DNA of 64,000 nucleotides from Diphasiastrum complanatum (Eukaryota; Streptophyta; Lycopodiopsida; Lycopodiales; Lycopodiaceae): positions 41,939,723-42,003,722 of the forward strand of contig CM055095.1 of assembly GCA_029204225.1 (NCBI GenBank), read 5' to 3'. Position numbers and translations under genes: made by a program. This document shows positions 21,118 to 32,100 of this stretch, in pieces (the stretch's first letter is position 1; each line of letters opens with the position of its first letter). The notes below the pieces were generated by a model. That model was not told where the DNA came from. It made no database searches and saw only the letters and a program-made list of their open reading frames with translations.

Positions 21118-21299
21118 AGGGTTGCAAATCAAGAAATCAATTTTAACTCTGAAAATGAGTCTGATCAGCATAGGGAAGAAATCTAGCCAAGAACGTCAAA
21201 TCAACCCAGACAGCCTCCATCCATATTTATGGATGATGCAGCCTGTTACTTTATACAAGAACCAACTACAGTTTCAGAGGCAATGTGTCTACACCTCAT

Positions 21300-22000
21300 G
21301 CTAAACAATGGAAAGTAACAATGGACAAAGAATTTGATTCTCCGATGGAGAATCAAACATGGACAGTCATTGAGCTGCCAAAGAATAGAAAATCCGATTC
21401 CATGCAAATGGATATTCAAGGCGAAGTATGATCCTGAAGGAAGGCTAAATCGGTACAAAGCCAGGCTAGTTGCCAAAGGCTATTCCCAAATTCTAGATTT
21501 GGACTACTCAGAGACCTTCAGCCCAATTGTCAAGCATGCTTTGATCTGGCTATTACTCTCCTTTGCAGCTACAGCAGATCTCGAAGTCCACCATCAAATG
21601 GATGTCCAGACCGCTTTCCTTAATGACACCATTAAAGAGAAAATCTTTATATCACGGACAGAAGGATACGAAATGAGGGCTAAGCAACACCTTGTGTGCA
21701 AAATTCACAAGGCACTTTATGGGCTAAAACAGTCATCAAGAACCCGGTTCCAGAATATCAATGCATTTCTTATTGAGAATGGTTTTATTCCAAACTCAGC
21801 AGATTCAAATGTCTATTTCAAATCTGTATCAAATTTCTTCATCATCATCACTCTCTAAGTGGATGATACACTATTATTCAGTAACAATCTGAATTTGATG
21901 AAAGATATGAAATGCATGCTGGCCAAGGAGTACAAAATGACCGATATGGGTCCAATCCACTATTGTCTCGGAATCAAAAAATTTTGAATTCGACCCAACA
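21300..22000 (+). pseudogene. Copia B reverse transcriptase
   Basis: The 21334-21858 frame reads [62 protein letters not shown] (catalytic Asp of MDV), [12 protein letters not shown] and DSNVYFKS. The catalytic box at 21857-21868 reads stop-VDD instead of YVDD, so the active-site tyrosine codon has become TAA. YKMTDMGPIHYCLGI follows in the next frame. Confidence 0.92.
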
Positions 22001-22838
22001 GACTAATTTTTATCAACTAGTAGAGATATCTCACAAATGTGCTGGAAAAGTATGGAATGGCCAACTGCAAACCAAGTCACTTTTCACTCGACCTTGGATT
22101 GAAGTTGTCAAAGAAATAATATCCTCAAATTGAGGCAGAAAAGGAGGAGATGAAGCAATATACATTTCACTCCATCATCGACTCACTAATGTATGCAATG
22201 ATATGCACTCGACCCAACCTTGCATATTCAATCAGTTCACTCAGCTAGTTTCTATCAAATCCAAGACCAGCCCATTAGAAAGCACTCACAAAGGTCATGA
22301 AGTACATCCAAGCCACCAAACATCTTAGCATCTGTTATGGAGGCAGCCAACCTACCAACATACTTTAAGGATACACAGATGTAGATTGGGTAGGGAACAT
22401 TGATGGTCGACTTCTGGATTTGTATTTTTATCCAATCAAGGCCCAACCTCTTGGAACAGCTGAAAGTAGACCTCAGTGGCATTATCATCAACCAAATCAG
22501 AATACGTTGCTGCCACAAATGCTACAAAGGAGGCAATTTGACTAAGACACCTGCTAGCAGAAATCGACCTTGCACAGTCACATCTAACGACCATCTTTTG
22601 TGACAACCAAAGCGCCATAGCTCTCTCTCTCTCTCTCTCAATCTGAGATTTCATTCATGAAGCAAGCATATCGAAATCAAGTATCATTATTTAAGAGAGA
22701 AAGTGCAAAGCAAGGAGGTATCATTAGTCTATAGGACAGAATCAATGGCATCAGATTACTTCACAAAGGCTCTATCAAAAGAGCACCATCTTAGATTCAA
22801 CGACATGTTAAATCTGAAAATCAAAAATTAAGGATAAG
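22000..22838 (+). pseudogene. Copia B RNase H
   Basis: Pieces include LMYAMICTRPNLAYSI near 22190, then SNPRPAH.KALTKVMKYIQA, an RNase H start near 22370 and SEYVAATNATKEAI-like text near 22500. A (CT)n run at 22620-22641 lies inside it. The end is a weak polypurine tract (AAGGATAAG, 22829-22838) before the 3' LTR. It is heavily frameshifted. Confidence 0.8.
22620..22641. repeat. (CT)n microsatellite in Copia B RNase H
   Basis: A run of CT dinucleotides about 22 bases long sits inside former coding sequence, evidence of slippage after loss of function. Confidence 0.9.
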
Positions 22839-23522
22839 TGTTGGATTTCAATGCTTAGTCTCAAATCCATTTATTAATGAGCATCATGAAAAGTTGTTCA
22901 AAACGGAGATTTTTTCGACCCTGGGTCGGGTCGGATCGGTTCAGATTTTTTGACTCTTCACTAAACTATTCGAGCGTGTTCGACCCTGGATCGGATCGGG
23001 TCTAATTTCTCCGATCCCGAAAAATTTGACCCTCAGCATAAATTTTTGACCCAGTGTAATTTTTTTGATCATTTGTATAAAATTCGACCCGTTGTACCGT
23101 CGGTCGGAAATCCCGACCCAACGCCTTCGCGTTGAGAGTTCACCTACTTTGTACATGTATTTACAGTTATAAGGGATTGTAATCAATATAGAAGATATCA
23201 TTCAATGCGAGTTAGTTGTAGATAATTTTAGTATATCTAATCCTAGAATCTTCATCAAAAAACAATCTTTTGATAATTCTAAGTTTGATCAATTGCTAAT
23301 CAGTATCAGTGTTATCACGCTCAACAAGCTGAAGTTATAACTTCATGCCATTGTACTCATTGTTGATAATAATCAGAGTGCAATTTGTCCTACTATTGTT
23401 ATTGTTCTATTGCACATTTGTATAAATCCTTCGTTTGAATTATTTTGCTGCTAACTATGGCGCTTTCGATCCACGCATCTAGTTCGCTCCCAACTTCTAC
23501 TCATACCCACTGATTTTCGACA
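22839..23522 (+). repeat. 3' LTR of Copia B
   Basis: 684 bp, TGTTGG to TCGACA. Compared with the 5' LTR it has extra sequence near 23060-23140 containing TTCGACCCG and GGAAATCCCGACCC. The right target duplication CCCAG follows at 23523-23527. Confidence 0.92.
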
Positions 23523-23527
23523 CCCAG
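23523..23527. repeat. Right target-site duplication of Copia B (CCCAG)
   Basis: Matches 18329-18333 exactly, proving that the sequences left and right of Copia B were once continuous. Confidence 0.9.
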
Positions 23528-23996
23528 GTCAAGCACCGATGGAACTGGCACCATTGGTGAAGGGCCCATAGTGGCTCTTGTTACTCTGGTTTGCTCTTGG
23601 GCTCTCTCTTCCAAGTGTGAACTCTTGTCATAAATATCTGAGGGGGTGAATTCGTCGGGATACGCCATGTAAATGTGTTGGCAATCCGACTCTCTGGTCT
23701 TCAATTATGATCTCAACCCCTTGGTCTTGCTATTCATGGGCCCTTTGTTTTGTTCTAGCTACTTCGATCACTGATGGTTTTTCTTATTGCTCTTCTTGTA
23801 CCTCTTTTCTTGTGAGTCATGCAATTGTCAGAGGGATGGTAGATAAGGGAGGAAGCTCGAATTTCAGCCTTCTCTTGAGTAACTCATGTAGCCTACTACT
23901 TTTTTTGAGGGTGCTTGTGGTCCTTGGAGGTGTCTGTGGTATGGTGACCTCACCCAATAACAATTGTTCCAACTGCGAAGCAAATTCTTGAGGTGG
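23528..23996 (-). pseudogene. Antisense ORF of unknown retroelement, proximal part
   Basis: The minus-strand frame 23704-23501 reads HIYMAYPDEFTPSDIYDKSS, HLEERAQEQTRVTRATM and VPVPSVLDLG. Upstream (23990-23705) there are Leu/Arg/Pro-rich frames. The text YMAYPDEFTP resembles YMVDPDEVTP at about 26900 in the minus-strand ORF at 26287-26990, suggesting related elements. It continues at 18328 after removing Copia B. Function unknown. Confidence 0.45.
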
Positions 23997-24478
23997 TGTG
24001 TAAAGACCCTAAGAAATAACCCCTAAGATGAGGATAAGAGAACACAATAAAAGACACTATGGAGCCAAACCGCCCAACCAATCCTAGATCAAACTTGGAT
24101 ATACCCCTCCAGCCATGCCATGTGAAGCAAGAGGAGAAGAGAGAAACTGGTAACCTAAACCCAATATGTCGACAGGAGAATCCCTACCTCATTATATAGA
24201 AAGTAGAGTCCTATGCATGAATCCATGCAATCCCCATAAAGGTCAACTATAAATAGGTCACATCTCTTCATGCAGTCCTCCTACCTATATATGTCACACG
24301 TACATGCAATACTCTCCATATGTCTCAATTAGAGTGTCTGGGCCCTCTCGAGGTAATTAGTCACAAACAGGCCTTGACTTGGAATTAAATCTCGACATGA
24401 TCAATAATCTTGAACAATGGAGAGCTAGTCTACCATATTAGGACTATTCCATGTCCTTAGCTGAATATGGCCATAACA
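23997..24478 (-). repeat. Gypsy-type LTR (probable 3' LTR, minus strand)
   Basis: About 480 bp between TGTGTAAAGACC and GGCCATAACA. Directly to its right is TTCTTCCCTCCTTAAACTGC, the complement of a polypurine tract, as next to chromovirus-type 3' LTRs in minus orientation. No partner LTR was found in the window, so the exact left edge is uncertain by a few bases. Confidence 0.6.
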
Positions 24479-24492
24479 TTCTTCCCTCCTTA

Positions 24493-24839
24493 AACTGCTT
24501 CTATCCTTAAAAGCTCCTCAAAACAGGAAAGAATTACAGGAATAGTTCTTTTAACTTTCAATATTAACCTAGAAAATCATTATCCTTAATCAGACTTACT
24601 TATCAAGCAAGTACTCATAGAAAACATTGTTTTTAATCTTTAATCTATGCTCTAGAGCACAAACTCTGGTTTGAAAAGTACAGTAAGAAATATATTTTCT
24701 CAACTAGGTTACAATCAACATAATTTAGTAACATCAGCTTCATGTAAAACACTTACATGAACTACTGAGTGAAATATTACCTGACTTAGGAGATTAAAGT
24801 TAAAACAATAATAATAATTACAGTCTGAAATCATCCACT
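24493..24839. other. Decayed sequence next to the Gypsy LTR
   Basis: No coding motif is visible. Position suggests the 3' end of a minus-strand Gypsy element whose pol cannot be recognised here. Confidence 0.3.
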
Positions 24840-25115
24840 ATTGGCCAAAGCTCAAGCCATATGTTGAGTCATATGTTGTTGAATGCAAGACCTGTCAACT
24901 AGCAAAGGCTGAACGCCATAAGGCTGGTGGTTTGTTGCATTCGTTAGATATCCCTGATAAGAAATGGGAAAGCATATCTATGGATTTTGTAGTTGGACTT
25001 CCAAAGACCCAACGACAAAATGATTCTATTTGGGTTGTATTGGATCAGTTAACTAAGTTAGCTGCATTCATACCAGTCAAGTCAACTATAAAGGAGATAG
25101 ACAATTCATGTAAAG
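24840..25115 (+). pseudogene. Gypsy integrase fragment
   Basis: Plus strand reads YVVECKTCQLAKAERHKAGG (the CxxC of the zinc region), then DKKWESISMDFVVGLPKTQ with the first catalytic Asp, and VVLDQLTKLAAFIPVKSTIK. This is the zinc-finger-to-core segment of a Gypsy integrase. It ends in unrelated sequence near 25115; flanking RT or core remainder is missing. Confidence 0.85.
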
Positions 25116-25139
25116 CCTCCAAGTACAACTATCCTTAGA

Positions 25140-26280
25140 ATCCAATTCTAAGATATGATATTTCATTCAACTAGAATCTCTAGGAGAATCATTAAGATAT
25201 AAAATGATTAAATCTCAACTCTGAGTATGCTAGATACTCTCATGAGTTAGTTAGCCATATTTCTAGTATCACATGCAAGAAAAAATAGCAATCATTCATC
25301 TTAATAGATTTATCTCTCCCCTAGGATATTTGGAGATCTGATAAAAAAAATATTGTACTCGATCATCTGCAAACCTTAAACTGGAGCAAAATAACATCCA
25401 CTAAATGAATTAAATTCTCCACAAATAAAATACTTATCTTGTGAGAATGTCTGTGAGATGCATAGGTTCTCAATTAAAATACTAGAGTAAAGAGATTCAA
25501 AACACTGATCCGAATTTTTACTTAAATAATAGATCGACTTAATCGTCACACTTAAGAATCATCACAGTTCCTTATAATCCACTGACAACTATTAAGTAAC
25601 TATTTATGATCCGTCAACCATAAATATTTAGATTCGTATGATTCGTCTATCATAATTTTCTGGAATCCAAAATCATACTTAATCATTTACAGGATACTAG
25701 AGTATATGTTCCACATGACTCAAAAATTGTAAGAATCATTCCAAAATCTTCCCCAACAGGAAAATAGTAGATCTAGCCATTCCACATGCAATTATCGAAA
25801 GAGTAGCCAATGACGAAAAAATCCAATTCTATTAAAAGGCTCTCCTCACATGCAAAACAAGTCAAAACCTACCCAAACCCACAAGGGTTTATTCAAGTAA
25901 CAAAACCTAATGCATATCATGCAATTTTTGGTCCCACAACCTTATTCATGAAAGGGTCCCCCCAAGGAAACACTAAGGCCACAAACATTCACATGTAAAC
26001 CCCTAAAAAAAACCCTATGAACAACAGTCTGGCCACCACTCCCATTGGCTTCCAAAAAGGTTTCCAGCCGCGCCCACAATCTGGATCGAAAGAGAGAAGG
26101 CAGGGACAGGGTTTTGGATCGCGCTTGGATCACCCCCTTTCACAGTCCATCTGCAGCTCACGACAGCTACCAGTGCTAAAGCAGATCATCCTGCTATCTT
26201 GCTCCATCCTTCATACGGCTACTAAAATGGGATCACACCTCCTGCTGCAGTCACACAGTTGCTAGCGCAGATCCAGAATG
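25140..26280. other. Non-coding spacer
   Basis: AT-rich, with no recognisable domain. The part 25900-26280 is more balanced in composition and has short frames on both strands without motifs. Confidence 0.45.
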
Positions 26281-26286
26281 ATTGCA

Positions 26287-26990
26287 TTACAAGCTGTGTT
26301 TTGTGGCTATTTGTTTCTTGGGAGACAGCAGGGCCTTTGAGATTTCATCATGGATGAGTGCGGCCCAGTTGTAGTTGCACCCTGTTGGTTCTATAATGGC
26401 TACTATCAGGTGCATGAAAAAAGTGAGGGAGATCTTGGCCTTCTTGGTCCTTGCCACCTCAAAAGAAATTAACCACAAATTTGGTTGAAGGACTTCATCG
26501 GCAATAACATCTCGGAAGATGCCGACATCGGTGCGCCATGCCTTCTTCGTGGTGTCCATATAGGGTGCCACTTCCTCGACCTGGGTCTTGTTGCCAGGGA
26601 TGTGCTTTTTGCCACCTAGAATCCCAATGGCTCCAGATTTGCAGCTGCAAAGGAGACCGTGTGTAATCTGGTTCAATCTATATTTGAAGGAGCTTTTCTC
26701 AACACATGCCATTCTATAAGCATATTCAACGATGGTAGCATATTGTCGAAGGGGTGAAAAATACTCTTGAAAGCCACATGTCAATAACAGAGGTTTTCCT
26801 AGTTTTCACCATGCCCTTGCATCATATGGCTTTGGCACGGGCAATAGTTCTAGCAGTATGGGCTTCACCTCCATTAGTTCATCATCGGAAGAATGAGGGG
26901 TGACCTCATCAGGATCCACCATGTAGTCCGGATCCAAATCCTAATGGAGCTTAAGCTTTTTTGCTAGCCTACCTGTTTGTATTTCCTATT
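26287..26990 (-). pseudogene. Unrecognised ORF, probably of a retroelement
   Basis: I do not recognise the family. The open part is 165 residues (26784-26287): YATIVEYAYRMACVEKSSFK, YRLNQITHGLLCSCKSGAIG, AYMDTT-like linker, RTDVGIFRDVIADEVLQPN and FEVARTKKAKISLTFFMHLI, ending GCNYNWAALIHDEISKALLS. It is mixed alpha with hydrophobic patches and several cysteines. A further stretch to 26990 in the same frame, after one stop near 26815, adds an acidic YMVDPDEVTPHSSDDELME. The order acidic leader, then globular domain, and its position between Gypsy pieces suggest a lineage-specific extra ORF or gag of a Gypsy element. A host gene fragment is the alternative. Confidence 0.5.
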
Positions 26991-27165
26991 TGCCTTTTTC
27001 CTAAACTCAGTTTAACTCAAAAAATCACTCAAATGCAATTTCTGGGAATTTGGCTAGGACAGTATATTTTTCAAGTTAAAAGATACAAAATATCAAGTGG
27101 GCCAACTCGTAGCTCAATTTCACATGTGTGAGTTTCGACATTGCTGTAGAACTCGTCCTAGATGG
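26991..27165 (-). other. Short non-coding link
   Basis: No motif seen between the unknown ORF and the Gypsy RT. Confidence 0.3.
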
Positions 27166-27770
27166 TTTAAGTGGTACCTTTGGACTGAAGGCACACACAA
27201 TCATCAAGGAACACTTCTAAGAACTTCTAGAGAAGTTTCTTAAAGGCATGTTGCATCACTCTTTGGAAGGTGCTTGGTGCATTGCACAATCCAAACAACA
27301 TTACCTGAAAAGCATAAGTTCTTTATGTTGTCACAAAGGCAGTCTTGTGATGATCTTCTGGTGCTATCTGTACTTGATCATAACCTCTGAATCCATTGAC
27401 GAAGCTATAGGCCTCTTCTTCTGCTATTCGTTCTAGTACTCCTTTAGTAAAGGGCAAGGGAAAGTGGTTTTTCTTTGTGATTGCATTAAGTTTCTTGACA
27501 TTTACACAGATGCACAGTTCTCCATTCTTCTTTGGTATAATCACAATCGAAGATACTCATTTAGTATGCTCTATCTCCAGCCTCGAGTAGCTTTTCCAAC
27601 TCTTGTTGTATGAGCTCAGAATAATGTGGGCCGATAGGGTTGGCGTACTTTAGTTCAACACCATCGATCAATGGGATGGTGTGCGATAGGTTCGGGTGCT
27701 GGTTCTGAGGGCAGCCATGAGATTTCGACCATGTTAACCCCGGTTTCAATCTCATCATCAAGGGTTACAG
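27166..27770 (-). pseudogene. Gypsy reverse transcriptase N-terminal half
   Basis: Minus strand from 27760 reads IPLIDGVELKYANPIGPHYS, ELIQQELEKLLEAG, then 27544 on: IPKKNGELCICVNVKKLNAI, FPLPFTKGVLERIAEEEAYS, FVNGFRGYDQVQIAPEDHHK and TAFVTT; after a stop VMLFGLCNAPSTFQRVMQHA and KFLEVFLDDCV (FLDD box). This is the non-chromovirus type RT (FLDGFSGYNQI-like). Catalytic residues: the first Asp is replaced (FVNGF for FLDGF), and FLDD is present. Confidence 0.88.
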
Positions 27771-28335
27771 GTCTTTGTCTAATGGGGTTCGTTTCAAGGT
27801 CTAAGTCCATTTCTCGGAGCAATGAAATGGATTCTTGTATAGAACTCATACAATCAACCGTAGCTAAAGCTTCAATCCAATTGATAATATGCGTTTCAGA
27901 ATCTTGATGAATTCCCAACGGCTTGCAATGCTTCTTCTGATCACGATCAAGGTATGGTTGGCGGTGGAAGAAGCTGCTTTCTCTATTGGACTAGCAGGCT
28001 TGATCGTCCAAGTATTTGGGTTGATTCTCACTGCTCAATGTCGGTTTTCAAGTGTGATTCGATCTGTACCCCAATCATGGTGTACTTTGGTCATCTTCAG
28101 CCATGGTTGTCCCAATAAGAGTAAGTATGATGAAGGGTCTTTTGGAAAGTCCAAAGACAGTGAAGTTTACTACAAAGCGAAGATCAATGACCTTCACATG
28201 CACATGCTCCATATACCCATGGGTTTGACACAACTTTGGTCAGCAAGTTTTATAGTAAAACATGTTGTTTTTCACAAAATCGACAATAACTTTACCGTCC
28301 GTGCACCGTTTTGGATGCCATATGGACAGGAAGGT
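27771..28335 (-). pseudogene. Gypsy protease region and linker
   Basis: Minus strand gives fragments GKVIVDFVKNNMF, QTHGYMEHVHVKVIDLRFVV, NFTVFGLSKRPF, TLIGTTMAEDDQ and later REMDLDLETNPIRQRPVTLD. The pattern fits the C-terminal half of a plant Gypsy aspartic protease (V.V.....F.VL.....Y..LLGRPW) running into the linker before RT. The catalytic Asp motif itself is not identifiable, so this is a positional call. Confidence 0.55.
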
Positions 28336-28439
28336 AGCCGTTCTAGCCCACTCAATAGCCACGAAGAAACTTTGAACTTTTTGTTAAAGAACTGCCAATT
28401 ATCAAAGAACCTAGTGGCTTTTTACCAAAGAAGGTGAAA

Positions 28440-28640
28440 AAAAAAACCTCTTTCTCAAGTTGGGCTCTTGGTGGAGTTGGACAAAGGAAAACCAAAGCAA
28501 GCAGGTAACCTTGTCGACAAAGGTGAAGTTGAAGACTCTAGCATCTTCATATCAACATTATCACCGAACCAAGAAGATTAAGCTTGGTACATTGATCCGG
28601 GAGCCACCAGACATATGACAATAATAAAGATTTGTGGAGC
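28440..28640 (+). pseudogene. Copia gag-protease scrap
   Basis: Plus strand reads VELDKGKPKQAGNLVDKGEV, EDSSIFISTLSP, a stop, then AWYIDPGATRHMT. The last is the Copia protease signature (W-D-SGAT-HMT) with S replaced by P. Only this small piece is present. Confidence 0.8.
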
Positions 28641-29285
28641 CATGACTATGGCACTCTACTACATTTTTCGGCTTCTTAATGCTAAATTATAAACCTTACT
28701 TCTTACCATAGTGCTTAGCATATTTAGAGCTATGAGTATCAAATCTATTTTTATGCACTATGGCTCTTTTGTACACTATTTAGCCTTTGCTCTCTAAGGA
28801 CTGAAATTCATAAATGAAGGGCAACTATCAACATGCCCTATTATAATTGTCTTGTATTCTAAAGAGCACATTCTAATCAAATTCTAACTACAAGAAACGA
28901 AACTTTCAATGGGCTATCGAAGGTCAATTGTTTAAGTTGCTACATAGGTCAACTATCTAAGGTAGTGTCTAAACCACTATGCTTGTCGAGTATCTAAGTC
29001 ATTGTCTAAGTGAATATTCAAGCCCATTACCTTAGGCATTATGTAAGGCATACTTAAGCCATTTGGCTAAGATACCTTTTGTTGTTTTAAGAAGAAAACT
29101 TAATGAGGGCACATTTGAATGGCCAATTACATAAATCAACCTTCAGCCATCAAACTTCAATGGATTGTTCAAAGTTCCTCATTTGACATGTTGTCTTTCT
29201 CTCTCTTCAAAGTTGGTTAGGGCTGATTCGAACCACTCCATCTTTGCATGCAGCTACGATGCATACAATGGGAGTATTCTAGTGC
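28641..29285. other. Spacer, no gene
   Basis: No coding motif. The part 28970-29080 repeats words such as AAGTCATT and TTAGGCATT, a low-order repetition. Confidence 0.4.
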
Positions 29286-29335
29286 AGCTCGAGCTTTAGC
29301 TCCTCTCACACCCCCTCCCTCTTCTGCTGATATTA

Positions 29336-30250
29336 TTGCTGCTCTCCAAGCTCTTCATCCTACAGTCTGCAGCATGTGCTCGTCAAGGTGATCCTTTGGG
29401 TGGTCCTCTTTTCGCTCTGGCTCATTTCCGTGCACTTCAAACTTTTGCAGAGGCCTTTCCCTCCTGCTTATTTCCTTCGGTTGCTGATGACACTCATATT
29501 GTTTGTCCTGCTCCTACGGTGCTCCTCGCATTTCATCATTTCTCTGAGCAGCTGGCTTCTCTTGGTTTGTCTAGTCAACCTCGCAAGTGTTCAGTGTGGT
29601 CTCCAGTAAGTCTTCCCCCAAACTTTGTTTCTCCTCAACATTTCCATGCCCCTTCGGATGACATTCGCATTCTGGGTGTTCCTTTTGGGTCTGCTTCCTT
29701 TTGTTCTGTTTTTCTTGGTGAGGCTCTCCAGGAGGATGTTGCTCATTCAGATCTACTTTCCCGGTTGGGCGACACTCAGGTCACGTTTGGCATCTTGACA
29801 TCTTGCTTTATCCAGCGTCCTCCTTTATCTGTTGTGGACTTTCCCCTCTACTTAGGACTTTTTGCATCTTCTCTCTTCCTTTGATAGCTCTATTATGGAT
29901 GTTTTTGGCTGCCTTTTGGGCCCGGGTTCTTTGGATGGTGTAGAGACTCTTTAAGCTCGGAACTAGATTCGGCTACCCATTTCTTGTGGAGGTGTGGGTC
30001 TTCTCTCTATCGTTTCTTCTGCACCTGCAATTTTTCTTGGGAGCTAGGCTCTTGTCGCCCGTGCTTTGTCTTCTCGGTTCCTTTCTGGCTTTCGCCCTCT
30101 CTTGGCAGATTGCATTGCTCATGTGAATAGCGGTTCTCTGCCTTTCCAACACTTCCTCATTGATGTGCGAGAGCTGGTCCCCCTCTCTACCCAAGCTTGT
30201 CTTCCTCCTTTTGAGCAACTCCTCACTTTTAGTTCCGATCACCTACAAGC
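29336..30250 (+). pseudogene. LINE reverse transcriptase, palm onward
   Basis: Reads ARQGDPLGGPLFALAHFRAL (RT motif 4), FPSVADDTHIVCPA (catalytic ADD box, as YADD), SLGLSSQPRKCSVWSP (motif 6) and IRILGVPFGSASF (motif 7). After frame changes, RALSSRFLSGFRPLLADCI and LPPFEQLLTFSSDHLQATLL follow at 30060-30250. The fingers and any N-terminal domain are missing. Confidence 0.88.
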
Positions 30251-30313
30251 GACCCTCTTGGAGTGTGTGCACAAGCAAACTCTTTCCAGCATGCTCTCTG
30301 AGGCACGGGGGCG

Positions 30314-31101
30314 TTGCATCGAGCTTGGATTCTTTCTTGTGCAGGTCCAGGTGTGGGGGCTTGGTTGTCGATTCGACCTGTTATTCCTTCCTTTCGATTG
30401 TCTTTGGCCATCTTCACCACTTCTCTTCATCTTTGCTTGGGGCTACCTCATCCTTCGGTCTTGGGTCTCTCCAGGTGTGTTTGTGGTCATCTTATTGATG
30501 CTCTTGCTATCCACCTCCTCCGCTGTCCTTTTGGGAGTGAGCGCACAACTACGCATGATGTTGTCAGAGATGTAGTGGCCGCTATAGCCAGAGATGGAGG
30601 ATTCCATGTCCTCAGAGAGTAGTCACATGTCCTTCCTTCTTCCACGTCCCACTCTTCCCATAGGTGTGTTGACATTGTCCTTCATGATGGGCTTCGTACT
30701 TTGGCAAATGTTGTTGTTGCTGATCCCACGCGTGGTGACCTACTGCCTCGCTCTGCCTTCACACCAGGAGAAGTGGCAGACATGGCAACACAAGAGAAGA
30801 AAAAAAAAGTACTCCGACAGGCACCCCACTAATGTTTTCCTTCCCCTGACAATTGAGACTTATGGCACCTTGCATCGACGCTTTGAGGATTTTCTTCGCA
30901 TGTGTTCTCATTAGGCCGGCAGAGTGTCAAGGTATTCCTGGTTCTATTTTTGTGGCTTTTTTCAAACAACATATTTCCATTGCTCTGCAACATGCTCAGG
31001 GCTTATCAGTCCTGCAACGGGCTATGGTGGCTGGGTCTGCTACATCTCATCTCCCTTCATTAGCCGACTCACCACCTCTTCACTTTTCTCATCTGTTGTA
31101 G
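30314..31101 (+). pseudogene. LINE C-terminal zinc-finger and nuclease-like region
   Basis: Reads WILSCAGPGVGAWLSIRPVI, LHLCLGLPHPSVL, then CVCGHLIDALAIHLLRC, a C-x-C...H...C zinc-finger-like motif, THDVVRDVVAAIARDGGFHV, and in another frame RCVDIVLHDGLRTLANVVVA, DPTRGDLLPRSAF. Further on DRHPTNVFLPLTIETYGTLH and ISIALQHAQGLSVL. A zinc finger followed by a V-D-(x)n-D-V-V-A-D core resembles the restriction-like endonuclease end of R2-type LINEs; the nuclease identity is inference. Confidence 0.65.
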
Positions 31102-31290
31102 TCAGTTGGTAGACTCCCACTGACATCATCATAGTTTATGCACTTTTATTTTTAATGTCAAGATCTGGATTAATCTTAGCTTTACTACAAGCTTCGCTCT
31201 TGTTTGAGCTTACTTTTGCTTAAACTTCCCCTTCGGGGTGTATATATCCTTTTCATCAATGTACCTACTAGTTTTTTCTATGAATAAATG

Positions 31291-32100
31291 CACCAGAGGA
31301 ATTTAGGACCACACTTCACATCTCATTCAAATCAGACACCAAAACAAAGGAAATTATGGCTGAAATCACTTCTCTGAAGGGTGCTATGCCAAACAGATCA
31401 AACGGGCTATTTTATGGTCTTTCAATAGTGGTTAGGACAGCCAACAACTAGTCCAATGCTTCATCAAAGGCAGTTTGCAGCCTAACGGAGACCTCCTACA
31501 CAACTGTATAGCGCATTTTCCAACAGTGGCACCTCCATGCAGACAAGCAGGTGGTTTACAATGGCAGCATTTTAGGCAGTAGCAGTAGCAACTGCTCATC
31601 TTCTATGGCAGCCTATGATTGATTTATGCACTTCTTGTTCCACTTGGTCTGAAGCAGTTACTAGAGGCTTTTCTCTGTCTATGAATCTCATTGGCTATAT
31701 GTGCTAGGCTACTTCATTGTATTTTCATTCAGGATTTTCATCATGTTTGGAGTGTGAGAGAGGGAGAAGACTTGTGCTTTCAGAGGACACTCTACCTTGT
31801 TCTTTTCTTGTAGACTAGAGTGGCAGAATAGTTGTATTTGTCAATTGACTCTCTGTTATTCTACAGGCTGATTGAAACAATGTGTGAGGAGTTTTGTGCT
31901 TTAAACTAAATCTATACACCAGGGCCTTTGCATCAATAAAGTTTATGGATCTTTTGTCTCATTTTATTTCTCATTTGTTTCTTTGTCAATGAATGGCAAT
32001 GGTCTTGTGCTTATTAGTAACAGTCTAGGGCCCATCTTAAGGATCTGTCACAAATTTTGTTGTCATTTACTGAGTGGAGGGTATATTTCCTTGCTGTTAT
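31291..32100. other. Spacer before Gypsy family F end
   Basis: No coding sequence recognised. T-rich, with TTTGTGCTTT-like words. May belong to the LTR of the element whose primer site is at 32664, but its left edge cannot be set. Confidence 0.35.

Larger units (their letters stand above)
18334..23522 (+). mobile_element. Copia B: structurally complete Ty1/Copia element
   Basis: It has two LTRs, 5-bp target duplications, a primer site, and gag, protease, integrase, RT and RNase H in Copia order (integrase before RT). Coding regions contain multiple stops and frameshifts. The LTRs differ by substitutions plus an approximately 80-bp length change near 23060-23140. A GGGTCGAA / TTCGACCC word recurs in the LTRs and, expanded in tandem, within gag and the integrase-RT linker. 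It is inserted in the antisense ORF at 17.7-18.3/23.5-24.0 kb. Confidence 0.93.
29286..31290 (+). mobile_element. 5'-truncated non-LTR retrotransposon (LINE)
   Basis: Starts in mid-RT and ends with a CTTCGGGGTGTATATATCC then CATCAATGTACC 3' region typical of plant LINE tails; no clear poly(A) is kept. The remaining protein consists of RT palm, thumb and a C-terminal cysteine-histidine plus nuclease-like region, in at least four frames. 5' truncation is usual for LINEs because reverse transcription stops early. Codon composition is C/T-rich, unlike the AT-rich surroundings. Confidence 0.82.

Noticed and set aside
23997-24478. Promoter of a host gene
   Set aside because: TG...CA ends and an adjoining polypurine tract indicate an LTR.
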